Assembly (NCBI RefSeq): GCF_003001955.1
Contig: NZ_PVNH01000008.1
Location: 248,001 to 312,000, forward strand
From: Prauserella shujinwangii
Lineage (GTDB): Bacteria > Actinomycetota > Actinomycetes > Mycobacteriales > Pseudonocardiaceae
Length of the DNA: 64,000 bases
Direction of reading: 5' to 3'
Shown piece after piece: positions 10,335-17,031 of the stretch. Position 1 is the first letter of the stretch. Each line of letters begins with the position of its first letter. The notes beneath the pieces are model-generated. The model had not been told where the DNA came from and made no database searches. It saw only the letters and a list, made by a program, of their open reading frames with translations. A program made the translations under genes and the position numbers.

Positions 10335-10464
10335 CCCTCCAGCCTCCGGCCTCGCCGGAACGCGCGGCAAGAGCGAACCGGAGCGAGAGCTCCGCTCGCT
10401 GCCGTGGGCCAGGGATTTCACCCGGACGGGAGCGCGGCGGCCCGGGTGCGCCCGCTCCGGGTCG

Positions 10465-10554
10465 CCCGGAACGAGCCACTCCGGACAGGCGGTCTCCGGA
10501 ACGGGCCACCCCAGACAGGCGACGTCCGGAACGGGCCACCCCAGACAGACGCAC
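10465..10554. repeat. Three tandem copies of a 30-bp repeat
   Basis: Units lie at 10465-10494, 10495-10524 and 10525-10554, each exactly 30 bp. Copies 2 and 3 share their first 24 bases and differ at 4 of the last 6; copy 1 matches copy 2 at 23 of 30. Each unit begins with (T/C)CCGGAACG and continues GCCAC..C. The array lies between the anti-sigma stop (10582) and the prepilin peptidase start (10334) and is not inside a credible gene, although the 30-bp period keeps reading frames open on both strands. Function unknown. Confidence 0.85.
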
Positions 10555-10581
10555 GGGACGGCGGGGAGACCGGACCGCCGC

Positions 10582-11235
10582 TCAGCCCGACACGGGCAGC
10601 CGGAGCACGGTCGGCCCGTCCGGCACGCGGATCTCCAGCGACTGGATGTCGCCGGGGCGCAGCGGGGAGCCCACCGTCATCTCGGCCGTGCCGTCGGGCA
10701 GGGCGTGCCACGACGCCAGTTCGTCGGTCCGCCCGTCCCGCCGGACGGCGACCAGGACATAGTCACCCCCACGGCCGCCGTCGTAGCTGCACGACATCCA
10801 CACCTGCGTGCCCCACGACGCCTCGCTGACGCTCGCGCTGGCCTGCACCGGGTACGCCCCGAGCGGCGTCATCGCCGTGGCCTCGCCCGGCTCGCCGCGG
10901 GCGGGCAGGACCAGCGCGAGCACGAGCGCCAGGCACGCGGCCGCCGCGGCGGCCACGGCCGCGCCGCCCGCGATCCGGCGCCGGCGCCGCTCCCGCCGGA
11001 CGCGGCCGAGCAGCGCGGGCAGCAGTTCCGGGGACGGTCGCTCCTCGGGCACGGGGTCGGCCTGGGCGAGCAGCCCGGGCATCCCGGCCAGCTCGCGGAC
11101 CGAGCGCGCGCACGCGTCGCAGTCCCGGAGGTGCTGCTCGAACGCCGCCTGGTCCTCCGGGGACAGGGCGCCCAGGACATAGGCCGCGTCGAAGGTCACG
11201 AAGGGGTCGGGGTCCGCTCCGGCGAGCCTGCTCAT
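10582..11235 (-). CDS. Zinc-binding (ZAS) anti-sigma factor
   Basis: 217 residues. The N-terminal ZAS motif H35-x3-C39-x2-C42 (EQHLRDCDACARSV) is followed by a linker, one membrane helix (about residues 88-110) and an extracytoplasmic domain of about 105 residues. This matches RskA/RslA-type anti-sigma factors, which hold a cognate ECF sigma at the membrane and release it upon redox or proteolytic signals. ATG at 11235 overlaps the sigma stop (ATGA), giving 1:1 coupling. Intact H-C-C residues suggest thiol/redox sensing, as known for M. tuberculosis RslA. Confidence 0.9.
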   Translation of the reverse strand: MSRLAGADPDPFVTFDAAYVLGALSPEDQAAFEQHLRDCDACARSVRELAGMPGLLAQADPVPEERPSPELLPALLGRVRRERRRRRIAGGAAVAAAAAACLALVLALVLPARGEPGEATAMTPLGAYPVQASASVSEASWGTQVWMSCSYDGGRGGDYVLVAVRRDGRTDELASWHALPDGTAEMTVGSPLRPGDIQSLEIRVPDGPTVLRLPVSG

Positions 11236-11744
11236 CGGGTCACCCCCTTCTCCTCCAGTGCCATGCGCAGCGCGCGCAGGGCGTAGTGCGTGCGGGACTT
11301 GACGGTTCCCTCGGCGATCCCGAGGTGCAGGGCGGCGTCGGCGACCGACATCCCGCGGAAGTAGCACAGCGCCAGCACCTCCCGGTGCCGGGCCGACAGC
11401 TCCGCGAGCGCCTCCGACACGAGCCAGCCCTGCAGCGCGCGCTCGGTGCCGTCCGGTACCGCCAGTTCGGGCGGCGCCTCGGTCGGCACCTCCGCCCTGG
11501 CCGCGGCGGAGCGCCAGCCGTCGATCGCGATCCGCCGGGCCACCGTGAACAACCACGCGCGGGCCGAACGCTGGGACTGGTCGAGGACACCCGGATGGCG
11601 CCACGCCCGCAGCAACGTCTCCTGCACGATGTCCTCTGCCCTGGTCCGCTCGCCTCCGGTGAGGCGCAGCGCGTACGACCACAGCGCGGCGGCGTGCTCG
11701 TCGTGGAGCGCGCGCATCAACCGCGACTCGGCCGCCTCGTTCAC
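11232..11744 (-). CDS. ECF sigma factor (SigK/SigL-like)
   Basis: 170 residues. Region 2 (about 5-75) includes DIVQETLLRAWRHP and ARAWLFTVARRIAIDGWR; region 4 (about 105-165) has LSARHREVLALCYFRGMSVA and GIAEGTVKSRTHYALRAL, the -35-reading helix-turn-helix. No sigma 3 domain, so it is an ECF factor. The GTG start overlaps the upstream membrane-protein stop (GTGA) and the stop overlaps the anti-sigma ATG. The operon promoter upstream has TGAACC-N16-CGTGTC, which resembles the SigL consensus I recall from M. tuberculosis, indicating autoregulation. Confidence 0.9.
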   Translation of the reverse strand: MNEAAESRLMRALHDEHAAALWSYALRLTGGERTRAEDIVQETLLRAWRHPGVLDQSQRSARAWLFTVARRIAIDGWRSAAARAEVPTEAPPELAVPDGTERALQGWLVSEALAELSARHREVLALCYFRGMSVADAALHLGIAEGTVKSRTHYALRALRMALEEKGVTR

Positions 11745-12139
11745 GCCCGGCTGCCCTCCCTGGCCACGCCGTCGCGGACCCGGCCCCGCTGGACGGCGAG
11801 CAGCGCGATCCCGAACACCACGCAGGCGCCCTCGGTGATCACGCCCCACAGCTCGGCCTGCGTGCGGAACTGCTCCTGCACGCCGAAGAAGCCGACGGTG
11901 AGGGACAGCACGTACGCGGCGAGGGTGGCCACGCCGAAGCCGATGGCGCCCAGCGCGGGCAGCCAGTGGTGCCACGCCAGCACGGCGACCGCGAGCACCA
12001 CGCCCGCACCCACGTTGACCAGGAACAGCGGGCCCACCACGTCGGTGTACCTGGCCCAGTCGAGCCACACGACCAGGTGCACCCACGCGGAGCCGAGCAG
12101 TCCCAGAGCCACCAGCAGCCGCAACGTCCAGCCGACCAT
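11741..12139 (-). CDS. Four-helix membrane protein, first gene of the ECF sigma operon
   Basis: 132 residues, four membrane helices (about 4-26, 37-56, 62-83, 96-115). No domain recognised. VHLVVWLDW and AWHHWLPALGA place His and Trp residues at helix ends. I chose ATG at 12139 (GGGAG 6 nt upstream) over the adjacent GTG at 12142. It overlaps the sigma gene by 4 bp and is the first gene after the TGAACC/CGTGTC promoter, so it is co-expressed with the sigma and anti-sigma and could take part in sensing or be an effector. Confidence 0.75.
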   Translation of the reverse strand: MVGWTLRLLVALGLLGSAWVHLVVWLDWARYTDVVGPLFLVNVGAGVVLAVAVLAWHHWLPALGAIGFGVATLAAYVLSLTVGFFGVQEQFRTQAELWGVITEGACVVFGIALLAVQRGRVRDGVAREGSRA

Positions 12140-12184
12140 CACACGCTCCCGCCCGAGCCGGTTCTTCCGAAGGCCTTCGTCCCT

Positions 12185-12212
12185 GACACGGGAGGGGCCC
12201 CGGCCGGGTTCA
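12185..12212 (-). promoter_or_regulatory. ECF promoter for the membrane protein-sigma-anti-sigma operon
   Basis: On the minus strand TGAACC (12212-12207) is followed after exactly 16 nt by CGTGTC (12190-12185). The elements are identical to those of the divergent promoter serving the Rieske gene. The predicted transcript start is near 12178, leaving about 40 nt of leader before the ATG at 12139. The pattern fits SigL/SigK-type ECF promoters, so the operon is probably autoregulated. Confidence 0.75.
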
Positions 12213-12226
12213 ATTCTCCTCGCGAT

Positions 12227-12254
12227 TGAACCGGGCTCGTGGCCGTCTCGTGTC
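12227..12254 (+). promoter_or_regulatory. ECF promoter for the Rieske lipoprotein gene
   Basis: TGAACC (12227-12232), 16-nt spacer, CGTGTC (12249-12254). The expected start point is about 7 nt further on, essentially at the ATG at 12262, so the message should be leaderless. Together with the minus-strand copy it forms a symmetrical promoter pair whose -35 elements are 14 bp apart. Confidence 0.75.
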
Positions 12255-12261
12255 CAGACAC

Positions 12262-12723
12262 ATGACTGCCCAATCCCACACCCGTCGCACCGTGCTCACC
12301 ACCGGAGCCGCCATCGCGGGCGCCGCCGTCGGGGGCGTGACCCTCGCGGCCTGCGGCGACAGCGGAACCGGAAGCGACCCCGCGGCCTCCGGAGGCGACG
12401 CGGGCGGCGCCAGCCCGGCGCCGCCGAGCGGACAGGCACTGGCCTCGGTGAGCGAGGTGCCGGTCGGCGAGGCGAAGTCCGTCACCACGCCCGACGGCGC
12501 CGAGGCGATCGTCTCCCGGCAGGACGAGTCGACCGTCGCGGGCTTCAGCGCCGTGTGCACCCATCAGGGCTGCACGGTGCAGCCCGAGGGCACGGAGCTG
12601 AAGTGCCCGTGCCACGGCTCGCTGTTCGACGCCTTCACCGGCGAGGTGAAGAACGGCCCCGCCACCGAACCGCTCCCACCGATCAACGTGAAGATCGAGA
12701 ACGGCCGGATCGTCACGGCCTGA
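12262..12723 (+). CDS. Tat-exported Rieske [2Fe-2S] lipoprotein
   Basis: 153 residues. A twin-arginine signal (TRRTVLTTG, R8-R9) runs into a lipobox (LAAC, Cys31), then a Gly/Ser-rich linker and a Rieske domain. Cluster ligands are C99-x-H101 and C115-x2-H118, with C104 and C117 placed to form the usual stabilising disulfide (CTHQGC, CPCHGS). It should sit on the outer face of the membrane as an electron carrier. It is much shorter than QcrA and is not next to cytochrome bc genes. The ECF promoter upstream suggests it belongs to the adjacent sigma factor's regulon, perhaps in extracytoplasmic redox stress. Confidence 0.92.
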   Translation: MTAQSHTRRTVLTTGAAIAGAAVGGVTLAACGDSGTGSDPAASGGDAGGASPAPPSGQALASVSEVPVGEAKSVTTPDGAEAIVSRQDESTVAGFSAVCTHQGCTVQPEGTELKCPCHGSLFDAFTGEVKNGPATEPLPPINVKIENGRIVTA

Positions 12724-12730
12724 CCCGGCG

Positions 12731-12775
12731 CACCTGGTCCGGCCTGCGGGGCCGCCCCGTCAGCCGGACCAGGTG
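12731..12775. terminator. Bidirectional terminator between the Rieske gene and EIIA
   Basis: A perfect 13-bp inverted repeat, CACCTGGTCCGGC (12731-12743) and GCCGGACCAGGTG (12763-12775), encloses a 19-nt loop that itself holds a GGGGC/GCCCC mini-stem. It begins 8 nt after the Rieske stop. The right arm lies inside the last codons of the convergent EIIA gene, whose stop is in the loop. No long T-tract is present, as is common for actinobacterial terminators. Confidence 0.7.
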
Positions 12776-13215
12776 AACAGCTCGTCGCCCGCCGAGACCG
12801 CCGCGCCGGGGCCCGGCGCGGTGAGGGTGCCGTCCGTCGCGTCGAGCGCGATCACCGGCACGACCGGCGAGTAGCCCGCGGCCGTCACGGCGTCGGGGTC
12901 CCAGCTCACGACGGGCTGCCCGGCGCGTACCGACTCGCCCTGCACCACGTGCAGCGAGAACCCCTCACCCTGCTGCTTGACCGTGTCGATGCCCAGGTGC
13001 ACGAGCACCGCCCGGCCGTCGTCCGCGGCGACGACGAACGCGTGCGGATGCAACGTCGCGACCGTCCCGTCGATGGGAGCCACGGCGTCGGCACGGCCGC
13101 CCTCCGGCCGGACCGCGACGCCCGGGCCCACCATCGCCTGCGCGAAGACCGGATCCGGCACCTCACCGAGCGGTATCGTCGTGCCCGCCACCGGGCTGTG
13201 CACCGCCAGCGTCAC
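12760..13215 (-). CDS. crr: PTS system EIIA component (glucose/GlcNAc family)
   Basis: 151 residues, the size of EIIA-Glc/Crr. The phosphoacceptor is His73 in LVHLGIDTVKQQGEGF, with the partner His58 in LHPHAF. It accepts phosphate from HPr and passes it to EIIB. GTG at 13215 overlaps the EIIB stop (GTGA), so EIIB-EIIA form a unit transcribed away from the dre-like operator, divergent from the regulator/EIIC/HPr unit. The 3' end is inside a strong convergent terminator. Confidence 0.93.
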   Translation of the reverse strand: MTLAVHSPVAGTTIPLGEVPDPVFAQAMVGPGVAVRPEGGRADAVAPIDGTVATLHPHAFVVAADDGRAVLVHLGIDTVKQQGEGFSLHVVQGESVRAGQPVVSWDPDAVTAAGYSPVVPVIALDATDGTLTAPGPGAAVSAGDELFTWSG

Positions 13216-13448
13216 ATCAGGTCCTGGATGTCCGAGGCGATCGTGTCGGCCTCCGGTCCGACGATGACCTGCACGACGTCGCCCGCCCGCACCACGCCGT
13301 GCGCCCCCGCCTTCTTCAGCGCCGCCTCGTCGACGACGGACCCGTCCTCCAGCTCGCACCGCAGCCGCGTGATGCAGCCTTCGATGTCGAGCACGTTGTC
13401 CGCGCCGCCGAGCGCCGCAAGGATCTTCTCCGGCCTGTCGTCCGCCAT
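13212..13448 (-). CDS. PTS system EIIB component (NagF-like)
   Basis: 78 residues, a stand-alone glucose-superfamily EIIB domain. The phosphorylated cysteine is Cys25 in DIEGCITRLR. ATG at 13448 has AGGAGG 6 nt upstream; the reading frame extends 11 codons further without support. It corresponds in design to the free-standing NagF of Streptomyces, which works with NagE-type EIIC for N-acetylglucosamine. It overlaps EIIA by 4 bp. Confidence 0.92.
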   Translation of the reverse strand: MADDRPEKILAALGGADNVLDIEGCITRLRCELEDGSVVDEAALKKAGAHGVVRAGDVVQVIVGPEADTIASDIQDLM

Positions 13449-13539
13449 CGCGGCCTCCTGAATCTCTGGGTTACGGAACACGAACCCGTAACGGTGGTTG
13501 ACACCCGATCGGGTAGCGGAGCATTCTGCCCCATCAGCA

Positions 13540-13555
13540 AATGGTCTAGACCGGA
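13540..13555. promoter_or_regulatory. dre-like operator (DasR-responsive element)
   Basis: The site AATGGTCTAGACCGGA matches the Streptomyces dre consensus A(G/C)TGGTCTAGACCA(G/C)T at 13 of 16 positions and contains the perfect palindrome GGTCTAGACC (13543-13552). It lies in the 149-bp region between the divergent EIIB and regulator genes, 43 bp before the regulator ATG. It could control both directions at once. Confidence 0.75.
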
Positions 13556-13597
13556 ACGTACCAATATTCGCCGGTCGACGCGAGCATGGAGGCGCCG

Positions 13598-14389
13598 ATG
13601 GATTCGCTCACCGGTACCTCCGTCCCCGTGGACCGGGTCGTGGACGGGCCCACGCCCAAACACGCTCAGCTGCGGGAGATCCTGCGCCGGATCGTGGAGC
13701 GGGAGCTCCCGCCGGGTGCCCCGATCCCGTCCGAACGCGAGCTCGCGGAGCGCTACGGCGTCTCCCGGCTCACCGTGCGCTCGGCGATCGGGAGGCTCGT
13801 GGACGAGGGGCTGCTCTCCCGGGTGCGCGGCAAGGGCACGTTCACGGCGAGCAAGCGGATGGAGCTGCAGCTCTACCTCATGTCGTTCACCGCGGACATG
13901 CGCCGCCGCGGGCTGCTGCCCACCACCGAGGTGCTCACCGCGGCCAGGGCACGGCCGCCCGCCGCGACGGCGGGCGCGCTCGGGCTCGACGGGCGGGATC
14001 CCGCGTTCCGCCTGCACCGCCTGCGCCGCGCGGACGGGGTGCCACTCGCCGTCGAACGCGGCTGGTACCACCCCCGCGCGGTGCCCGGCTTCCTCGAGCT
14101 GGACCTGGCCCAGTCGCTCTACGCGCAGCTGGCGGAACGCTACGGCATCCGCTTCGACCGGGCGTGGCAGACCGTCTGGGCCGAGTCCGCCGACCGGGAG
14201 ACCGCCCGGCTGCTGGGGATCCGCGCCGGCAGCCCGCTCCTCGTCTTCCGCAGGGTCTCCAGCGTGCGCGGGGAGCCGGTGGAGGACATGACGTCCTGGT
14301 ACCGGGGAGATCACTACCAGGTGACCATGCAACTGGACCGGAGTGCCCCGGATTCCGGCCACCTTCCGAAACATGGAGGTACCCGATGA
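13598..14389 (+). CDS. DasR-like GntR/HutC-family repressor of the PTS cassette
   Basis: 263 residues. A winged helix (about 18-85) contains PSERELAERYGVSRLTVRSA and RVRGKGTF; an UTRA effector domain (about 90-255) follows, with the usual PLAVERGWYHP and VFRRVSSVRGEPVEDM. DasR/NagR proteins bind phosphorylated aminosugars and leave dre sites. ATG at 13598 is preceded by GGAGG at 5 nt; an in-frame ATG at 13586 is less well placed. Its stop overlaps the EIIC start (ATGA). A dre-like palindrome lies directly upstream. Whether this is the genome's principal DasR or a local paralogue cannot be told from here. Confidence 0.85.
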   Translation: MDSLTGTSVPVDRVVDGPTPKHAQLREILRRIVERELPPGAPIPSERELAERYGVSRLTVRSAIGRLVDEGLLSRVRGKGTFTASKRMELQLYLMSFTADMRRRGLLPTTEVLTAARARPPAATAGALGLDGRDPAFRLHRLRRADGVPLAVERGWYHPRAVPGFLELDLAQSLYAQLAERYGIRFDRAWQTVWAESADRETARLLGIRAGSPLLVFRRVSSVRGEPVEDMTSWYRGDHYQVTMQLDRSAPDSGHLPKHGGTR

Positions 14390-15672
14390 GCGCCCCCACC
14401 ACGGCGGCGGGATCGAAGGGTAAAGGCAAAGGGCTGGCGGGTCTCCAGCGCTTCGGCCGCAGCCTGATGCTGCCCATCGCCACCCTTCCCGCCGCCGGTC
14501 TGCTGCTGCGGTTCGGCCAGGGCGACATGCTCGGCCGCTGGCCGGCCACCGAGGACATCGCGGCCGTGCTGGCCGCCGCGGGCGGCGGGCTGTTCGACTT
14601 CCTGCCGCTGATCTTCGCCGTCGGTATCGCGATCGGCTTCGCCCGCAAGGGCGACGGCTCCACCGCCGTCGCGGCCGTGGTCGGCTGGGTGGTCTTCAAC
14701 AAGGTGGTCCAGGTCTTCGCCCCCATCGACTCCCTGGAGGGTTTCGACCCCGAAGCCAGTGCGGGCTGGTATCTGGCACCCACCAAATGGCCCTACAGCG
14801 TGCTCTCCGGCGTCATCGTCGGCCTGGTGACAGCCAAGCTGTGGGAACGGTTCCATCGCGTCAAGCTGCCGCAGTACCTGGCGTTCTTCGGCGGGCGGCG
14901 GTTCGTGCCGATCATCAACGCGGTCGCACTGCTGCTGCTCGGCGTGGTGTTCGGGCTCATCTTCCCGGTCATCGACGCGGCCATGCAGAACATCGGCGAG
15001 GCCGTCACCAGCGACGCGGTGATCGGCGGCGGCCTCTACGGCACGCTCAACCGGCTGCTGATCCCGCTGGGCCTGCACCACCTGCTCAACGTGCCGGTGT
15101 GGTTCATCTTCGACGGCGGCGACATCAACAACTTCTTCGCCGGCGACCCGGAAGCCGGCATCTTCATGGCCGGGTTCTTCCCGATCTTCATGTTCGCCCT
15201 GCCCGCCGCGGCGCTGGCGATCTGGCAGTCGGCGCGGCCGAGCCAGAAGAAGATCGTCGGCGGCATCATGGTCGCGGGCGCGCTGACGTCGTTCATCACC
15301 GGTGTCACCGAGCCGCTCGAGTTCTCGTTCATGTTCGTCGCGTGGCCGCTGTACCTCATCCACGCGGTGCTCACCGGTCTCTCGCTGGCGATCGTCAACG
15401 CGCTGGACATTCACCTCGGGTTCTCGTTCTCCGCGGGCGCCATCGACTTCCTGCTCAACGCCGGGGCGCCCGCGGCGAGCAAGGCGTGGCTGCTCATCCC
15501 GATCGGCCTGGTCTACGCCGCGATCTACTACTTCCTCTTCCGGTTCGTCATCACGAAGTGGAACATGCGCACGCCGGGCCGCGAGGAGGACGAGGAGATC
15601 GTGGCCGCGGAGACGCCCAGGGATCCGGCCGAGGAGAAGTCCTCCTCCGGCGCCAAGCCGAAGGAGGAGTAG
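14386..15672 (+). CDS. PTS EIIC permease, probably N-acetylglucosamine (NagE-like)
   Basis: 428 residues, about ten membrane helices. FGRSLMLPIATLPAAGLLLR opens the EIIC domain and GLHHLLNVPVWFIF in the middle resembles the NagE signature; FITGVTEPLEFSFMF is the conserved substrate-site segment. It transports and phosphorylates sugar using the separate EIIB. The assignment to N-acetylglucosamine rather than glucose rests on the dre site, the DasR-like partner and the NagE-like motif. Coupled to the regulator by a 4-bp overlap; HPr follows after 5 bp. A charged, Glu/Lys-rich C-terminal tail of about 35 residues replaces any fused EIIB. Confidence 0.85.
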   Translation: MSAPTTAAGSKGKGKGLAGLQRFGRSLMLPIATLPAAGLLLRFGQGDMLGRWPATEDIAAVLAAAGGGLFDFLPLIFAVGIAIGFARKGDGSTAVAAVVGWVVFNKVVQVFAPIDSLEGFDPEASAGWYLAPTKWPYSVLSGVIVGLVTAKLWERFHRVKLPQYLAFFGGRRFVPIINAVALLLLGVVFGLIFPVIDAAMQNIGEAVTSDAVIGGGLYGTLNRLLIPLGLHHLLNVPVWFIFDGGDINNFFAGDPEAGIFMAGFFPIFMFALPAAALAIWQSARPSQKKIVGGIMVAGALTSFITGVTEPLEFSFMFVAWPLYLIHAVLTGLSLAIVNALDIHLGFSFSAGAIDFLLNAGAPAASKAWLLIPIGLVYAAIYYFLFRFVITKWNMRTPGREEDEEIVAAETPRDPAEEKSSSGAKPKEE

Positions 15673-15677
15673 CAGCC

Positions 15678-15950
15678 ATGCCGCAGCGAACGGTCACGGT
15701 GGCCAGCAAGGTCGGCCTGCACGCCCGGCCCGCCGCCCTCGTGGCGAAGACGGCCGCCGCGCAGGCGGTGCCCGTCACCATCGCCAGGAACGGCGGCACG
15801 CCGGTTCCGGCGGGCAGCGTGCTGAACCTGATGACGCTCGGCGCGGGCCACGGTGACGAGGTGGTGCTCTCCGCCGAGGGCGAGGGCGCCCAGGAAGCCC
15901 TCGACGCGGTGGCCGAGCTCATCGCCAGCGACCTGGACGGAAGCGACTGA
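15678..15950 (+). CDS. ptsH: Phosphocarrier protein HPr
   Basis: 90 residues. The active-site His15 lies in KVGLHARPAA, and Ser47 in PAGSVLNLMTLGA matches the regulatory serine region. HPr shuttles phosphate from Enzyme I to EIIA. ATG at 15678 uses AAGGAGGAG within the end of the EIIC gene as ribosome-binding site. Enzyme I is not in the window. A strong terminator follows directly. Confidence 0.95.
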   Translation: MPQRTVTVASKVGLHARPAALVAKTAAAQAVPVTIARNGGTPVPAGSVLNLMTLGAGHGDEVVLSAEGEGAQEALDAVAELIASDLDGSD

Positions 15951-15960
15951 AGCAGGGCCG

Positions 15961-15997
15961 AAGCGGCTCCCCGGCGTCCCTCGCCGGGGAGCCGCTT
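15961..15997 (+). terminator. Intrinsic terminator after ptsH
   Basis: A perfect 16-bp stem, AAGCGGCTCCCCGGCG (15961-15976) with its complement at 15982-15997, and a 5-nt loop TCCCT. It ends in CTTT, starts 10 nt after the HPr stop, and closes the regulator-EIIC-HPr operon. Confidence 0.9.
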
Positions 15998-16036
15998 TCG
16001 CGTGTGAGCCCAGGTGCGCCCGGGTATCCCCCGGTC

Positions 16037-16324
16037 ATGAGGCGACGGCACGGTGAGCCGCGCACCCGCGAGGAGTACGCGCGCGGCCTGCCCGACTACC
16101 ACGACCCGACGGGCGGCTTCGGGGGCGCCGCCCCGGCCTACAGCGCACTCACCCTGCGCATCGTGCTGGCGTCGGTCGCGATCGTGCTGAGCATCGGCGG
16201 GGCCGTCCTGTTCGCGTTCACCGGCGTGCTGTGGGGAACGGCGCTGCTGGGCGTCCTCGCCGTCGGCAGCGCGATCGACCTGGCCTGGGTCATCCACCGC
16301 AAACGCCGGGGCGAACCCGGCTGA
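16037..16324 (+). CDS. Small two-helix membrane protein (DUF6343-like)
   Basis: 95 residues: a basic, proline-containing N-terminal segment of about 45 residues, two helices (about 47-70 and 73-90), and a basic end (HRKRRGEPG). It resembles the small actinobacterial family I recall as DUF6343, without known function. The ATG at 16037 is chosen for its RR-rich start; the frame is open 11 codons upstream. It lies 27 bp before the phosphoribosyltransferase gene and could be co-transcribed. Confidence 0.55.
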   Translation: MRRRHGEPRTREEYARGLPDYHDPTGGFGGAAPAYSALTLRIVLASVAIVLSIGGAVLFAFTGVLWGTALLGVLAVGSAIDLAWVIHRKRRGEPG

Positions 16325-16350
16325 GACGCGTGCAGACGGGAGGTCAGCCC

Positions 16351-17028
16351 ATGACGCGCTGGACCACGACCGTGAACGAGACTTTCGCCGACCGGCGGGA
16401 CGCGGGACGGCGGCTCGCCGAGCTGCTGCGGGACCGGGACTGGGCCCGGCCCGTGGTGCTCGGCCTCGCCAGGGGCGGTGTCCCGGTCGCCGCCGAGATC
16501 GCCGCCGAGCTCGGCGCGCCGCTGGACGTCACGGTGGCCCGCAAGATCGGCGCGCCCGGTCACCCGGAGTTCGGCATCGGGGCGGTCACCGCGCACGGAC
16601 CCGCGATCTACGACGAGCGCAGCACGACCATGCTCGGCCTGACGCGCCCGGACCTCGACCGGGCGTGCGCGGAGGAGCGCGCGGAGGCGCGCCGCCGCGT
16701 CGACCGCTACCAGCGGGGCCGGGACCCCGAGTCGCTCGAGGGACGGGACGTGATCGTGGTCGACGACGGCCTCGCCACCGGCGTGACCGCCACCGCGGCG
16801 CTCCGGGCGGTGCGGGCGGACCACCCCCGCCGGATCGTGCTCGCCGCTCCGGTGTGCGCCACCCAGGCGGCGGCGAGCCTGCGTGCCGAGGCCGATGAGG
16901 TGATCTGCGCGAGCGAGCCCGCGGAGTTCCGCGCCGTCGGCCAGTGGTACGCCGACTTCCGGCAGACCACGGACGAGGAGGTCGTCCGCATCCTCGAGGA
17001 CGCCCGTGACCGTCGCGGCGGGGAGTGA
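16351..17028 (+). CDS. Phosphoribosyltransferase-domain protein
   Basis: 225 residues. VLGLARGGVPVAAEIA near residue 35 and the PRPP-loop motif VIVVDDGLATGVTATAAL (about 130-147) define a type I PRTase fold. An internal hood region contains DVTVARKIGAPGHPEFGIGAV, typical of the uncharacterised subfamily often fused to, or paired with, a dienelactone hydrolase-like protein. The substrate is unknown. ATG at 16351 has GGGAGG 8 nt upstream. The next gene, an alpha/beta hydrolase, begins 3 nt after the stop, reproducing the common pairing as two adjacent genes. Confidence 0.85.
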   Translation: MTRWTTTVNETFADRRDAGRRLAELLRDRDWARPVVLGLARGGVPVAAEIAAELGAPLDVTVARKIGAPGHPEFGIGAVTAHGPAIYDERSTTMLGLTRPDLDRACAEERAEARRRVDRYQRGRDPESLEGRDVIVVDDGLATGVTATAALRAVRADHPRRIVLAAPVCATQAAASLRAEADEVICASEPAEFRAVGQWYADFRQTTDEEVVRILEDARDRRGGE

Positions 17029-17031
17029 ACC

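Noticed and set aside
10465-10554. CRISPR array
   Set aside because: The 30-bp units are contiguous with no spacers, and no cas genes are in the window.
14386-15672. Glucose-specific PtsG
   Set aside because: The motif around GLHHLLNVPVWF, the absent fused EIIB and the dre/DasR context fit a NagE-type permease better, though glucose cannot be excluded.
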